Shown: one piece after another, positions 1-8,578 of the stretch | Position numbering within the stretch: position 1 is the stretch's first letter | Layout of the letters: the number at the start of each line of letters is the position of its first letter | DNA from: Methanomassiliicoccales archaeon | GTDB taxonomy: Archaea; Thermoplasmatota; Thermoplasmata; Methanomassiliicoccales; JACIVX01 | Assembly: GCA_038850735.1 (NCBI GenBank) | Contig: JAWCLO010000011.1 | Span: 1-64,000 of the forward strand | Direction of reading: 5' to 3' | Length of the DNA stretch: 64,000 nt | Translations under genes and position numbers: made by a program | The notes under the pieces: model-generated | The model's input: only the letters and a program-made list of their open reading frames with translations | What the model was told of the DNA's origin: nothing | The model's database searches: none

Positions 1-287
1 ATTTGAGAGGTAACAGACCCAAAGTAAACAGGTGAGCCCAAAATAATGCCATCGGCCTGTTTGATCATTTCGATATATTTGTTGATGTTGTCGGTCTCAA
101 TGATGCATTTTTCATTCTTGTTTTTGGCGCAGGCCATACATGCTGTGCAACCCTCAATGCGTTCGCTTCCAATTTGAACAAGTTCCGTTTCGATTCCCTC
201 ATTCTTCAACTCTTCAAGCACTATCTGTAGTGCTTGGAATGTATTGCCGTTTTTCCTCGGGCTTCCATTGAACGCAATTACCTTCAT
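1..287 (-). CDS. Iron-sulfur flavoprotein / NADPH-dependent FMN reductase family, truncated by the window edge
   Basis: The first 95 codons of a flavodoxin-fold redox protein are present; the C-terminal half lies before base 1. The ATG is at 287-285. The start MKVIAFNGSPRKNGNT is the FMN-phosphate loop typical of the family. Around residue 48 the motif GCTACMACAKNKNEKC gives cysteines spaced C-x2-C-x2-C-x7-C, the compact 4Fe-4S motif of archaeal iron-sulfur flavoproteins (Isf). GSPVYFGSVTSQ near the visible end is the second FMN loop. From family knowledge it would be a homodimeric cytoplasmic flavoprotein moving electrons from ferredoxin. The physiological acceptor cannot be told from sequence. 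Two related proteins occur at 22717 and 31767. Confidence 0.85.
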   Translation of the reverse strand, partial: MKVIAFNGSPRKNGNTFQALQIVLEELKNEGIETELVQIGSERIEGCTACMACAKNKNEKCIIETDNINKYIEMIKQADGIILGSPVYFGSVTSQ

Positions 288-446
288 CTAATCACCTTGA
301 GAAGATCGAACCTCGAGAGCGAATAGGAATCGGGATTAATAATTTGTTCTTCGCAATCAACTGTTTATCGTTCTGGGCGTTCGGATTTCGGAAACGGTAG
401 TCTCCTCTGGCTTTAAGGAATTTACGTTATAGGAATGTCTAGCAAA

Positions 447-454
447 CTTATATA
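447..454 (+). promoter_or_regulatory. TATA box for the small-paralogue pair
   Basis: The A/T-rich element cttatata is preceded by purines (agcaaa), like an archaeal BRE/TATA. It would place the transcription start near 475-480, giving a leader of about 50 bases before the ATG at 527. That start has a strong Shine-Dalgarno sequence (ggaggt, 516-521). Confidence 0.5.
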
Positions 455-526
455 TCCTGTTTAACGATTGATCACCAAAGGCATTTGCCAGGGATGCGTC
501 AAACTGGATTCGATTGGAGGTAAATT

Positions 527-721
527 ATGCAGCTCTATTTGAGGATGATTCAGGATCCCTCAACAGGAAAGGGTGTGATTGAGGTCCTGGAGCAGAGAAC
601 AATCACGTGCAGAGCTAGGATAGGATTGATAACATACGACAATGAGGAGGAGAAGAAATTCTTTATCGACGCAATACTAGAAGGCGGCAAGCATGGATCG
701 ATAATATCGCTTTCAAAATGA
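527..721 (+). CDS. Small conserved-looking protein, first of a tandem paralogue pair
   Basis: This is a 64-residue protein of unknown function. The ATG follows ggaggt with 5-base spacing, so translation is well supported. It is clearly related to the next gene: both share an N-terminal L-x-L-R-x-I, then G-x-G-x-I-E-x-L, then I-G-x-I-x-Y-D-x-E-E-x-K-x-FFIDA-x-L-x-GGK-x-G. No signal peptide or membrane segment is visible. The alternating hydrophobic pattern in the first 40 residues suggests beta strands, followed by one helix (EEEKKFFIDAILEGG). The stop codon overlaps the Shine-Dalgarno of the next gene (atgaggtga), so the two are probably translated together. I do not recognise the family. Confidence 0.75.
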   Translation: MQLYLRMIQDPSTGKGVIEVLEQRTITCRARIGLITYDNEEEKKFFIDAILEGGKHGSIISLSK

Positions 722-730
722 GGTGAGAGC

Positions 731-913
731 GTGAAACTTCAATTGAGAATTATTGAAGGGAAAGGGAGTGGCGTAGGTATCATCGAGATCCTTCAAAACA
801 AAGGCCAGTTTAATAAGCCCATCATCGGTTACATCTCATACGATAGCGAGGAAAAGAAGCGATTCTTTATCGATGCACTGCTCAAAGGCGGTAAATTCGG
901 CGAAGTAATTTAA
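731..913 (+). CDS. Small conserved-looking protein, second of the tandem pair
   Basis: This 60-residue protein starts at a GTG 9 bases after the upstream stop, with aggtga as its Shine-Dalgarno. It shares about half of its residues with its 64-residue neighbour, most strongly in the C-terminal block (Y-D-S-E-E-K-K-R-FFIDALLKGGK-x-G). Tandem duplication with retained reading frames suggests both are made, perhaps as partners of a heteromer. Function is unknown. Confidence 0.72.
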   Translation: MKLQLRIIEGKGSGVGIIEILQNKGQFNKPIIGYISYDSEEKKRFFIDALLKGGKFGEVI

Positions 914-1179
914 TCAAATATCTTTGCCATCAACATCCTATCGCTTGATCAAAAAATTTCACTCAATCCACAAAGATTACAGTATAAAATTCCTTTTCAA
1001 TTTTGAAATCAAAAAATGATCATAGAATTTATAATGATCGTCGTGAGCATCCGTGAGAAACCGCTAAGAAACGACACATAGTACCATTGTTTACGATTAC
1101 CGCGAGATGAGATATAGCGCATAGGGAGAAAAGACAAAGTCGAATTGAACAGTTGACAGAAGTTCGCTTACTAATCGCC
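914..1179. other. Intergenic, no gene seen
   Basis: This is the convergent gap between the small-protein pair and arsM. It is AT-rich, with a weak T-tract region after 940. I see no supported gene or RNA. Confidence 0.5.
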
Positions 1180-2043
1180 TCATAATGCAACTTTCTTATC
1201 TGTAATTTTGGGTTTGTATGCGACGATATGATCATTCGCAATTGAACAAAACGCTTTCACCGCCGATTGCTCATCTGGAGGAGACTTGCCTGATTCGATT
1301 GCTTCTTCAATCAACGTCTTTGCAAGCGACTTCGCTTCATCAATGGAGTATACACGGCGGTCAGTTACTTTAACATTCACAAATCCAGCCTCTCGAATCA
1401 TGTTTAAATACTCGTTCTCGTCGATGGCACCGGAAACACACGCACTCCACAACTCTAGATTCGATTTTGCCTCCTCAGGTAATTCACCGATCAAGACTCT
1501 ATCTGAAATTGCCAATTTTCCTCCTGGCTTAAGAACTCTGTAGGCTTCGCGAAACACTTTTTGCTTGTCTGTTACAAGATTGATCACACAATTACTGATG
1601 ATGACATCTACCGAATTGTCGGAGATTGGCAAATCTTCGATAAGCCCCTTCCTGAATTCTACATTTTTGAGACTAAGTGTTTTCGCGACCTTGTTTGCCT
1701 TTGCTACCATCTCATCAGTCGCATCTACCCCGATGACCAATCCAGAATCCCCTACTTTTTGCGAGGCGAGAATGACATCAAGACCTGCACCACTTCCGAG
1801 ATCAAGAACGACCTGTCCCTCCTTGAGCTCCGCAATAGCTACAGGATTGCCACATGCACAGTTCGATTCCTTCACGTCATCAGGCACTGATGATAACTCT
1901 TCTGATGAATAGATCTTAATGATTTCTCTCGGACCAGATGATGCGTCGCAGCATGACTTGCCTTTTCTCGCCACAGTTTTGTATCTGTCAATCACAGCAC
2001 TTCTGATCTTATTATCTTCAACATTTTTCGTTTCGCCTTTCAT
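1180..2043 (-). CDS. arsM: Arsenite S-adenosylmethionine methyltransferase
   Basis: This 287-residue class I methyltransferase would methylate As(III) using SAM. The SAM-binding loop DLGSGAG is at residues 81-87. Three cysteines fit the conserved As(III)-binding triad of ArsM: C64 (in NCACGNP), C152 (NCVINLV) and C202 (SACVSGA). C31-C32 is the extra N-terminal cysteine pair seen in many ArsM proteins. Length and motif order are normal for prokaryotic ArsM. It stands alone on the minus strand, with no arsR or arsenite pump beside it, so it may act in housekeeping detoxification or volatilisation. An ion-transporter-superfamily permease lies far off at 52038. Confidence 0.93.
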   Translation of the reverse strand: MKGETKNVEDNKIRSAVIDRYKTVARKGKSCCDASSGPREIIKIYSSEELSSVPDDVKESNCACGNPVAIAELKEGQVVLDLGSGAGLDVILASQKVGDSGLVIGVDATDEMVAKANKVAKTLSLKNVEFRKGLIEDLPISDNSVDVIISNCVINLVTDKQKVFREAYRVLKPGGKLAISDRVLIGELPEEAKSNLELWSACVSGAIDENEYLNMIREAGFVNVKVTDRRVYSIDEAKSLAKTLIEEAIESGKSPPDEQSAVKAFCSIANDHIVAYKPKITDKKVAL

Positions 2044-2455
2044 GCTATATCACTATTTTTTCGATGCCGTACCCTAACTCAACAGTTGATAATATAAAAA
2101 TGTCGACCCCGGATTAGTGAGAATTGCTTCGTAACGCTAGAACAGTCCTGTAGGCTCATGCCAGCATCATGCCCACTCAAATCTACTCTTGTGCGATCAA
2201 TCGGATATTGCATATATTCATTTTCAATGTAACTTGAAAATTCCATATTTCATGGTGAATTCGCGTACTGGATAAAGTCAATGATATCAAAGATGGCACC
2301 ATATACATTGGCCGAGCAGGGAAAGCGTGAAAGTAGATGCACCATAAAATTCCCATGCTTCTCAATATATACGCAGATGCTGTTCGATACTTGTCCGAAA
2401 GAGTTCGATTCTTGAACCAAAAATCTCTTCAAATCACCCCTATAGTCTACTACTC
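2044..2455. other. Divergent intergenic region
   Basis: This 412-base divergent gap must carry promoters for arsM (minus) and the surface-protein gene (plus). Around 2085-2100 the sequence is A/T-rich enough for an arsM TATA box. Two overlapping minus-strand open frames here lack start signals and recognisable sequence, so I do not call them. Confidence 0.4.
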
Positions 2456-3733
2456 ATGGTGAGAAAAATGAGAATAGGCTTTGCAAAAAGCGCTTTCGTC
2501 GCTGCGATTGCCTGCCTCATTGCGACGTCGCTCGCAATGACAGGTGTGCAGGCTCTGGGGATTTCAGACGTTATCAGCAATCAAGCGGGACAGCCTCCTC
2601 AAGGCAATCAAAACTACTACTATGGATTCGAAAGCGGTAAACACATGACGCAGGAGCAGATCAACGAAAGAATAAGGGCAATGTGCCAGATGGGACTACA
2701 GCGCAAGATTTTTGGTCCCCTCAATTACGCAAACGGCTCTATTGAGGGATACTTCATCGCATTCAAATTCAACGAATCCGATGGGACAATCACGAACTAC
2801 TCAGTGCGCAATGGCATCAGCTCGATGCTTCAGGTCTTTGATGAGGTAAACATCCAGAACTTCTCATCAGGCAATGTCAAGGTTGTTGGCTCAATTTTCA
2901 TGGCGAATGACGAATTACACCGCATCATCGCACATAACAATCCCACTGCCATGCTTCACATCCTGGTTAATGGATCAGGTAATATCTCCATGGCACTAGC
3001 TAAAGACCTTGATGTGGAGCAAGTAAACTGCGATGATTCTTGCCTTGATGCCACTTACAAGATTTCAACTGAATCTTTTTCCGCTATCATAGGCGTGGCT
3101 AATGGCACCGTTGAACTTGCGGAAATCAATAACGCAACTCACATGATGATCAGCGGTTTCGACATGCATGTTTTCTTTAGAATGCGACCGTATTTCCAAC
3201 AAACGGGACTAGCTCTGCATGAGAAGATCATGAACGCAATTATGCACGGTCGCATCAGTGCGGAAATGAGAGTGATGATGCACAATGGCGATGCTGTATA
3301 TGATGCCCAGGTATATGATCACAGATATACCATGCGATTGGTATCAGCTGAGGAGAACAGGCTGAGAATTCAAGTATCTTCTGAGAATCACGAGGGGCGT
3401 CTGTTCCTTTTCGCGATCGATAATGAAACCGCTACAACGACGAATCAAATAAGGGTCACCCTCGACAACAATGAGATGACGAGAGCTGGAAATCTCGATG
3501 ACATTCTCGATAAGACTGGAAGCGCAGACTCTGATGCAAGTTACTATCATTTGGAAGCCGATGGTGTGCAGTACCTCCTCGTCTATGTCCCCCACTTTTC
3601 TGAGCACACCATCGACATTGCATTCCTCCCATCTGCACCGATTCCTTACGCCTGGATCGTTGCGGGTCTGGTCGGAGTGGGGATTGTGATAGGCGCCGCA
3701 GTCGCATTGTCTAAAAAGGGCAGAAAGCAGTGA
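2456..3733 (+). CDS. Secreted, membrane-anchored surface protein of unknown function
   Basis: This 425-residue exported protein has a basic N-terminus, then a hydrophobic signal segment (about residues 9-33, ending near GVQALG). A long polar ectodomain follows, then one C-terminal membrane helix (about residues 398-420) and the cytoplasmic tail SKKGRKQ. The ectodomain holds many N-x-S/T sequons (for example NGS, NES, NYS, NGT, NAT, NET), as expected of an N-glycosylated archaeal surface protein, and one Cys pair (NCDDSC). Histidines and methionines are frequent (HMM, MRVMMHNG), so metal binding is possible but unproven. A second in-frame ATG at 2468 could be the real start; neither has a strong Shine-Dalgarno. 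I do not recognise a domain. Confidence 0.8.
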   Translation: MVRKMRIGFAKSAFVAAIACLIATSLAMTGVQALGISDVISNQAGQPPQGNQNYYYGFESGKHMTQEQINERIRAMCQMGLQRKIFGPLNYANGSIEGYFIAFKFNESDGTITNYSVRNGISSMLQVFDEVNIQNFSSGNVKVVGSIFMANDELHRIIAHNNPTAMLHILVNGSGNISMALAKDLDVEQVNCDDSCLDATYKISTESFSAIIGVANGTVELAEINNATHMMISGFDMHVFFRMRPYFQQTGLALHEKIMNAIMHGRISAEMRVMMHNGDAVYDAQVYDHRYTMRLVSAEENRLRIQVSSENHEGRLFLFAIDNETATTTNQIRVTLDNNEMTRAGNLDDILDKTGSADSDASYYHLEADGVQYLLVYVPHFSEHTIDIAFLPSAPIPYAWIVAGLVGVGIVIGAAVALSKKGRKQ

Positions 3734-3764
3734 AATAACTGAGAAACGATTCATAAAATCATTC

Positions 3765-3778
3765 TTTTTTTATTTTTT
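3765..3778 (+). terminator. Poly-T terminator
   Basis: Two T-runs of six or seven bases separated by a single A lie about 30 bases after the surface-protein stop codon. This is the usual archaeal intrinsic termination signal. Confidence 0.6.
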
Positions 3779-3844
3779 AAAGAACCTAGTTGTTTGAATC
3801 GGTTTAGCTAAGTAGGGCTTCGTGCATCGCATCAGAAGTTCTGT

Positions 3845-4501
3845 TCATAACTTTCTCAAAACGACTTCGTAAAGCTTTTTTGTATATGTCGGCGAGGGGT
3901 CGTCGAACTCATTCACGCAGAGAAGCTCGTATCCCCTCGCGAGACGCCTCACTTTTTCAGGTGAGAAGAAGTGAACAACAAATTTCTGCGGGCTCTCCCA
4001 CATATCCTCTCCTCTGTGAATTCCTTTTCCGTAATGAGGGTCATTGATATTCCTTACTGAATAAATATTGAGAGCGCCTCTTTTCATCACCCTGAGACAC
4101 TCCTGAAAGATGAAATCCAATTCTCTTTCAAACAGTTGCATGGTGAAAAACATGTGGGAGTAGACGCCATCAACACATTCACGTTGAAGGGGAAGTCCGT
4201 TTCTTGCGTCATGAACCATCACTGTAAGATTTTCTGCAAGGCCCATGTACCTGGCTTTATGAAACAGATGATTAATCGCTACAGGGGAATAATCAAGAGC
4301 GATAACTTCAAGTCCCTCCTTTAAGAAGAGCAGAGTATCCCTGCCTTCACCGCACCCCAACTCGATAATACGCTGCGCATGATTCTTTTTCAAAACTTCG
4401 AGAGATCTTCTTGCAAACTCGCTAGGTAACTCTCCAAAGTACTCAGGCTTGGTGTTGTACACCTCATCCCAGTGCTTTCTTTGATCGTCACACTTCTCCA
4501 C
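3845..4501 (-). CDS. SAM-dependent methyltransferase (class I)
   Basis: This 218-residue protein is made from a GTG start preceded by a good Shine-Dalgarno (ggaggg). It has the class I fold signature: the SAM loop IELGCGEGRDTLLF at about residues 44-57, the acidic motif II ALDYSPVAI, and motif with D-ARNGLPL. The G-E-G-R-D-T form resembles the TehB/small-molecule methyltransferase group. The substrate cannot be deduced. It stands alone between the surface-protein gene and the condensing-enzyme gene, transcribed toward the former. Confidence 0.85.
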   Translation of the reverse strand: MEKCDDQRKHWDEVYNTKPEYFGELPSEFARRSLEVLKKNHAQRIIELGCGEGRDTLLFLKEGLEVIALDYSPVAINHLFHKARYMGLAENLTVMVHDARNGLPLQRECVDGVYSHMFFTMQLFERELDFIFQECLRVMKRGALNIYSVRNINDPHYGKGIHRGEDMWESPQKFVVHFFSPEKVRRLARGYELLCVNEFDDPSPTYTKKLYEVVLRKL

Positions 4502-4743
4502 AAGATCCCTCCTGATGCGAAGATAAGGAAATATTGATCATGTGAGCAAAGAGACGAATGGATAAAGGCTTTTTCATGGTGAAAATCACACATACATTAA
4601 TTTTGACCGCTGAGTCTTGAGGTGGTTTTATTCATTTCCACTTTAACCAATTGTGCATTGAGTAATGCCTCTGGGACAAAGTGGAAAACACGAGTAAATC
4701 CATAGGCTTTTAGCGTTGGAGGTGCGTACGATACATTTGTGAG

Positions 4744-5943
4744 ATGATGAAGTGGAAAACCGATGACTATTGGGTGAGCCATTACAATTTCAGGAACGAA
4801 ATCAGGTTTCCGAAAATAAAATTCCATGACACGACCTTCCGTGACGGTGAGCAGCAGCCTGGCGTGGTTTTTACCAGCGAAGAGAAACTTAGAATCGGTT
4901 CTCTTATGAGTGAGGTGGGAATCGATAGGATCGAGGGAGGGATGCCTCTCGTATCCGAAGATGATAGGAAGGCTGTGAAGCTACTTGCAAATGCTGGATT
5001 GGAGGCTGAGATCTTTGCATTTACCCGATGCATGAAGGAAGACGTCGAGACTTCGGTCGATTGCGATGTTGACGGTGTGATTATGGAAATCCCATCGAGC
5101 GCACACCTCATAGGAGATGCTTATGAATGGTCGGTGGAAAGGGCCAAAAAGCTAGCCACTGAAGCTACAGCATATGCTCACGATCACGGTCTTTATGTCT
5201 CGTTCTTTTGCATTGATCTTTCAAGGGCAGATGCGAGCTGGGCGTTTGAAATCATAAGTGCGGTTGCAAAGGAGGGACATATGGATTCATTGAATGTCGT
5301 CGATACCTTTGGAGTTCTTACGCCTGAGGGAATAGCTGATCTCGTGACCATACTTAAAAGCGAGTTCAGGGTGCCGATTGAGGTGCACACTCACAATGAC
5401 TTTGGTCTCGCAGTCGCAAATACGCTTGCAGCTATAAAGGCAGGCGCTGAGGTTGCACACACGACTGTCAACGGTATTGGTGAGCGCTCGGGAAATGCAT
5501 CTTTTGAAGAAACGGCGATGTGTTTGAAACTCCTTTACGGACAGGAAATAAATCTCAATTTCTCAAGGTTTAAGGAACTTTCAGATGCTGTGGAAAAGGC
5601 GAGCGGTATGAGAAAGCCTTCAAACAAGCCTATAGTGGGAAACGAACTATTTACCGTTGAATCAGGAATTGTTGCTGGCTGGTGGAAAGTGCTGGAAGGT
5701 AAAGAAAGGCCCCTGACCATGTTTCCATACCGCTGGACACTTGTGGGGCAGAATCCCCCTAGGATCGTATTGGGCAAGAAGAGCGGACTCGCATCTGTTA
5801 TTTACTGGGCAGAGAAACTTGGGTTCAAGATTAGTGAAGAGGACGCAAAAAAGATTCTTACTGAGGTGAAAAACCTATCGATACGCAAAAAAGGATTGCT
5901 GACAGAGAGAGAATTTATCGAGATTGTCGAAAGAATTAGATGA
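4744..5943 (+). CDS. Homocitrate/isopropylmalate/citramalate synthase family enzyme
   Basis: This 399-residue HMG-lyase-like TIM-barrel enzyme would condense acetyl-CoA with a 2-oxoacid. H28-D-T-T-F-R-D-G-E-Q-Q-P-G is the metal- and acyl-binding signature. HTHND around residue 216 supplies the metal histidines, and NGIGERSGNAS follows. At about 400 residues it ends without the C-terminal allosteric domain of LeuA and CimA. That matches archaeal homocitrate synthases (AksA/NifV type) and some short isopropylmalate synthases. No leuB/leuC/leuD or aks genes lie nearby, so substrate assignment stays open. The start may be 4744 or the adjacent ATG at 4747. Confidence 0.85.
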   Translation: MMKWKTDDYWVSHYNFRNEIRFPKIKFHDTTFRDGEQQPGVVFTSEEKLRIGSLMSEVGIDRIEGGMPLVSEDDRKAVKLLANAGLEAEIFAFTRCMKEDVETSVDCDVDGVIMEIPSSAHLIGDAYEWSVERAKKLATEATAYAHDHGLYVSFFCIDLSRADASWAFEIISAVAKEGHMDSLNVVDTFGVLTPEGIADLVTILKSEFRVPIEVHTHNDFGLAVANTLAAIKAGAEVAHTTVNGIGERSGNASFEETAMCLKLLYGQEINLNFSRFKELSDAVEKASGMRKPSNKPIVGNELFTVESGIVAGWWKVLEGKERPLTMFPYRWTLVGQNPPRIVLGKKSGLASVIYWAEKLGFKISEEDAKKILTEVKNLSIRKKGLLTEREFIEIVERIR

Positions 5944-6264
5944 GGCGCACATTTAGTGAATTTCGTGCAGTCCCGACAAATGTTTCTTCACCATCAATTA
6001 CGCTGAAATTAATTGCTAATATGCACGCAAGTTCCGCCAAATCCATGAATCATTAGCATAGCCGGGAATGAGCAGGAACGCATTGATTTTCTGTCAATGA
6101 ATCCTGCGCCTTAATCATATTTAAGATTCCTGAATGATTTGATTTGGTCCGTGTAAATTATAATTGTTAATAATAAATTAAGAAAAAATTAATAAACAAT
6201 GAGGCAAAATACGACTAACTCTGTTCAAAAATCAAGCCGTTGAAAGTACCAAAGGGGATAAAAC
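5944..6264. other. Intergenic, AT-rich upstream region of the ZIP gene
   Basis: This 321-base stretch has no gene. The portion 6155-6200 is almost pure A/T and probably contains the promoter for the metal transporter that follows. I see no clear repeat or RNA fold. Confidence 0.45.
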
Positions 6265-7014
6265 ATGTCCGCATGGCTTTACGCAATTGCCAGTGTTGTT
6301 CTTGTAAGTGTCATTTCAATCATTGGGATACTGTTTCTTATCATGAACGATAAAGTGCTCAAGACCTCAGTTTTTGTTTTAGTTGGTCTTGCAGTTGGCG
6401 CCCTTTTTACCGACGCTTTCGTACATTTGATACCAGAGACTTTTGAGACCTATGGTATGGAGCCTTGGATTTCTGTGTACATAATAGTTGGCATATTCGC
6501 TTTTTTTGTACTCGAGAAATTCCTGCACTGGCGACATGAACACACGTGCGAGTTTCAGGAAATATGCAAGAAGCCAGTAGGATATATCAATCTTGTTTCC
6601 GACGGAATTCACAACCTCATTGATGGCGTACTTATCGGCGTATCATATCTCGCGAGTTTCGAAGTTGGTGTGGCAACAACAATTGCCATTATTTTGCATG
6701 AAATTCCACAGGAAATAGGTGATTTCGGCATACTGATATATGCGGGATTTTCTAAGTGGAAAGCGCTGATGTTCAATTTCCTGGCTGCAACCATGGCCAT
6801 TGCCGGTGCAGTAGCATCTCTTATTCTCGGTGAAACCGTCAGCGGGTACACGACGATCATGCTGCCGCTTGCTGCGGGCGGCTTCATTTACATCGCAGGC
6901 AGCGATCTTGTTCCAGAAATGCACAAGGAAACGAATATTAAGAAGTCAGTCATTCAAATGATTTCAATCATCATAGGGGTGCTTTTGATCCTCAGCCTTG
7001 CACTACTGGAATGA
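6265..7014 (+). CDS. ZIP family divalent metal transporter
   Basis: This 249-residue polytopic membrane protein has about eight hydrophobic segments. The ZIP metal-path motifs are plain: HLIPETFE in TM2, HNLIDGVLIG in TM4 and HEIPQEIGDFG in TM5. These carry the conserved His, Asn/Asp and Glu of the binuclear centre. A short His-bearing loop (HWRHEHTCEF) lies on the TM3-TM4 side, as usual for metal sensing or relay. It would import Zn, Fe or another divalent ion across the cytoplasmic membrane. The ATG follows aaagggg, a reasonable ribosome-binding site. Confidence 0.9.
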   Translation: MSAWLYAIASVVLVSVISIIGILFLIMNDKVLKTSVFVLVGLAVGALFTDAFVHLIPETFETYGMEPWISVYIIVGIFAFFVLEKFLHWRHEHTCEFQEICKKPVGYINLVSDGIHNLIDGVLIGVSYLASFEVGVATTIAIILHEIPQEIGDFGILIYAGFSKWKALMFNFLAATMAIAGAVASLILGETVSGYTTIMLPLAAGGFIYIAGSDLVPEMHKETNIKKSVIQMISIIIGVLLILSLALLE

Positions 7015-7096
7015 GTTGACAGCACTCTTATCAAGAGAATGTACTGATGTGAAGCGCAATACTCTAAACTGCGGTAACATATCGCTTGTCCGTGCT

Positions 7097-8317
7097 TCAA
7101 GATGTATTCTTCTGGTTTCCTGAATAACCCTTCAACAGAAACATAACATACGCGAATACACAAACTGCTATCAGCTGGACGGTGATTGACAAAACGATAA
7201 CAGCAATGATCGATGAATTATAAATAACCCCCATCGCCGCAGTTCCGATGAACCAGCAAATGCCAAAGAGAAGGCTGAAGATGCCGAAAGCTGATGCCCT
7301 CTTATTCGCTGGTACCATATCAGCGATAATAGCCCGCATGATCGACTCCTGGGAGGCTGCACCCAATCCCCAAAGCGCTACTCCAAGCAAAACAAGAAAG
7401 GTATTATCGAGGAAGACGAAACATACGAATAATGAGGAAATCAAAGTGATAATTATAAGAACCATCATGCCCGCGGTGTCGTAAAATTTGCCGATGAAAA
7501 GCGCTCCGAACGCATCGATAACATTGGCTGTTGCATAGAAGACGGGAATCAACACTGTGGGAACAGAATCGATTCTATCAAAGTGATACGAAAGGAACGG
7601 AAAATCTATATAGGCAATGGCGACACAGCATGCGCCCACGACGTAAATCCAAAAAATCCTTGGCAGCGAATTTTCCGACGCACTAGGCGTTTTTCTTTCC
7701 ATTTCTTTAGGAGACGGGTAATATTTCCACGCAAAAAGGAGAAGAATGACAGCGATGACGCCTGGTAGCATGAGAACGAGAAAAGCGTCTTGGTAATCGC
7801 CCTGAACCATCATGACAATAGAGACGATTACGGGCCCCAATACAGCCCCAATAGAGGTTATTGCTTCATTGAGACCGAAGGCCCATCCTCGACCGACCTC
7901 CACGCCTGCGTATGAGAGAAGAGCGTCTCTCGCTGGCGCCCTTATTGCCTTACTTGCCCTCTCGAGTATTATGAGAACTGCCGCAGTAGTCCAGTTTCCG
8001 CATAATGCCATTAGCGGAACAACAAAAGCGTTAATACCATAACCCAGGAAGAGAAAACTCCAGTGCCTGCCTGTGCGATCAGCCATGCTGCCTGTTAACA
8101 GTCTTGGAGTATAGCCGACGAGTTCACCAAATCCTATAATAAAGGCGATTGCCGCAGCACCTGCTCCTAGAAATGCCAAATAATTCCCAGAGATGCTTCT
8201 TGCTCCTTCATAAACTACATCGGCTGAGAGACCGATAAGACTGAGTAGCAATATGAATCTGAAGGCTCCTCTTTTCGGACTGGCAATTGAGCTACCAGAT
8301 GATGCGTCTGAGTTCAA
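7097..8317 (-). CDS. Major facilitator superfamily permease
   Basis: This 406-residue protein has twelve likely membrane helices in two halves and the MFS motif A between helices 2 and 3 (G-S-M-A-D-R-T-G-R-H, near residue 77). Helix 4-5 residues ERASKAIRAPARDALLS resemble the R-x-P-x-R-D-A signature of a broadly spread prokaryotic MFS group. The substrate is unknown. The start is preceded by gggatgg and is followed by a short hydrophilic leader before helix 1. It converges with the ZIP gene. Confidence 0.88.
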   Translation of the reverse strand: MNSDASSGSSIASPKRGAFRFILLLSLIGLSADVVYEGARSISGNYLAFLGAGAAAIAFIIGFGELVGYTPRLLTGSMADRTGRHWSFLFLGYGINAFVVPLMALCGNWTTAAVLIILERASKAIRAPARDALLSYAGVEVGRGWAFGLNEAITSIGAVLGPVIVSIVMMVQGDYQDAFLVLMLPGVIAVILLLFAWKYYPSPKEMERKTPSASENSLPRIFWIYVVGACCVAIAYIDFPFLSYHFDRIDSVPTVLIPVFYATANVIDAFGALFIGKFYDTAGMMVLIIITLISSLFVCFVFLDNTFLVLLGVALWGLGAASQESIMRAIIADMVPANKRASAFGIFSLLFGICWFIGTAAMGVIYNSSIIAVIVLSITVQLIAVCVFAYVMFLLKGYSGNQKNTS

Positions 8318-8578
8318 CTATGCAATCCCATCCCTTTTGCGAGCACTAGGATTCATTCGCTACGATAAAAACAGTTCGATGATTTGCGGTGCTAAAACAG
8401 GAACTAAAAGAAGAAGTGAAATATGATGATCAAATAAGACGAGCATGAAACAACGAATTAAAAGGCTCCTCGATACGGCGAAAAAACTACATGCTTGCAT
8501 TTAAAATCGGCAATACAGCAGTCAGCGATACAATTAAATCTTTATGCCTCCTCTCCACGATCTATATGGGGTAGCCGC

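Noticed and set aside
1029-1241. Minus-strand frame overlapping the arsM end
   Set aside because: It overlaps arsM in another frame and has no ribosome-binding site or known motif.
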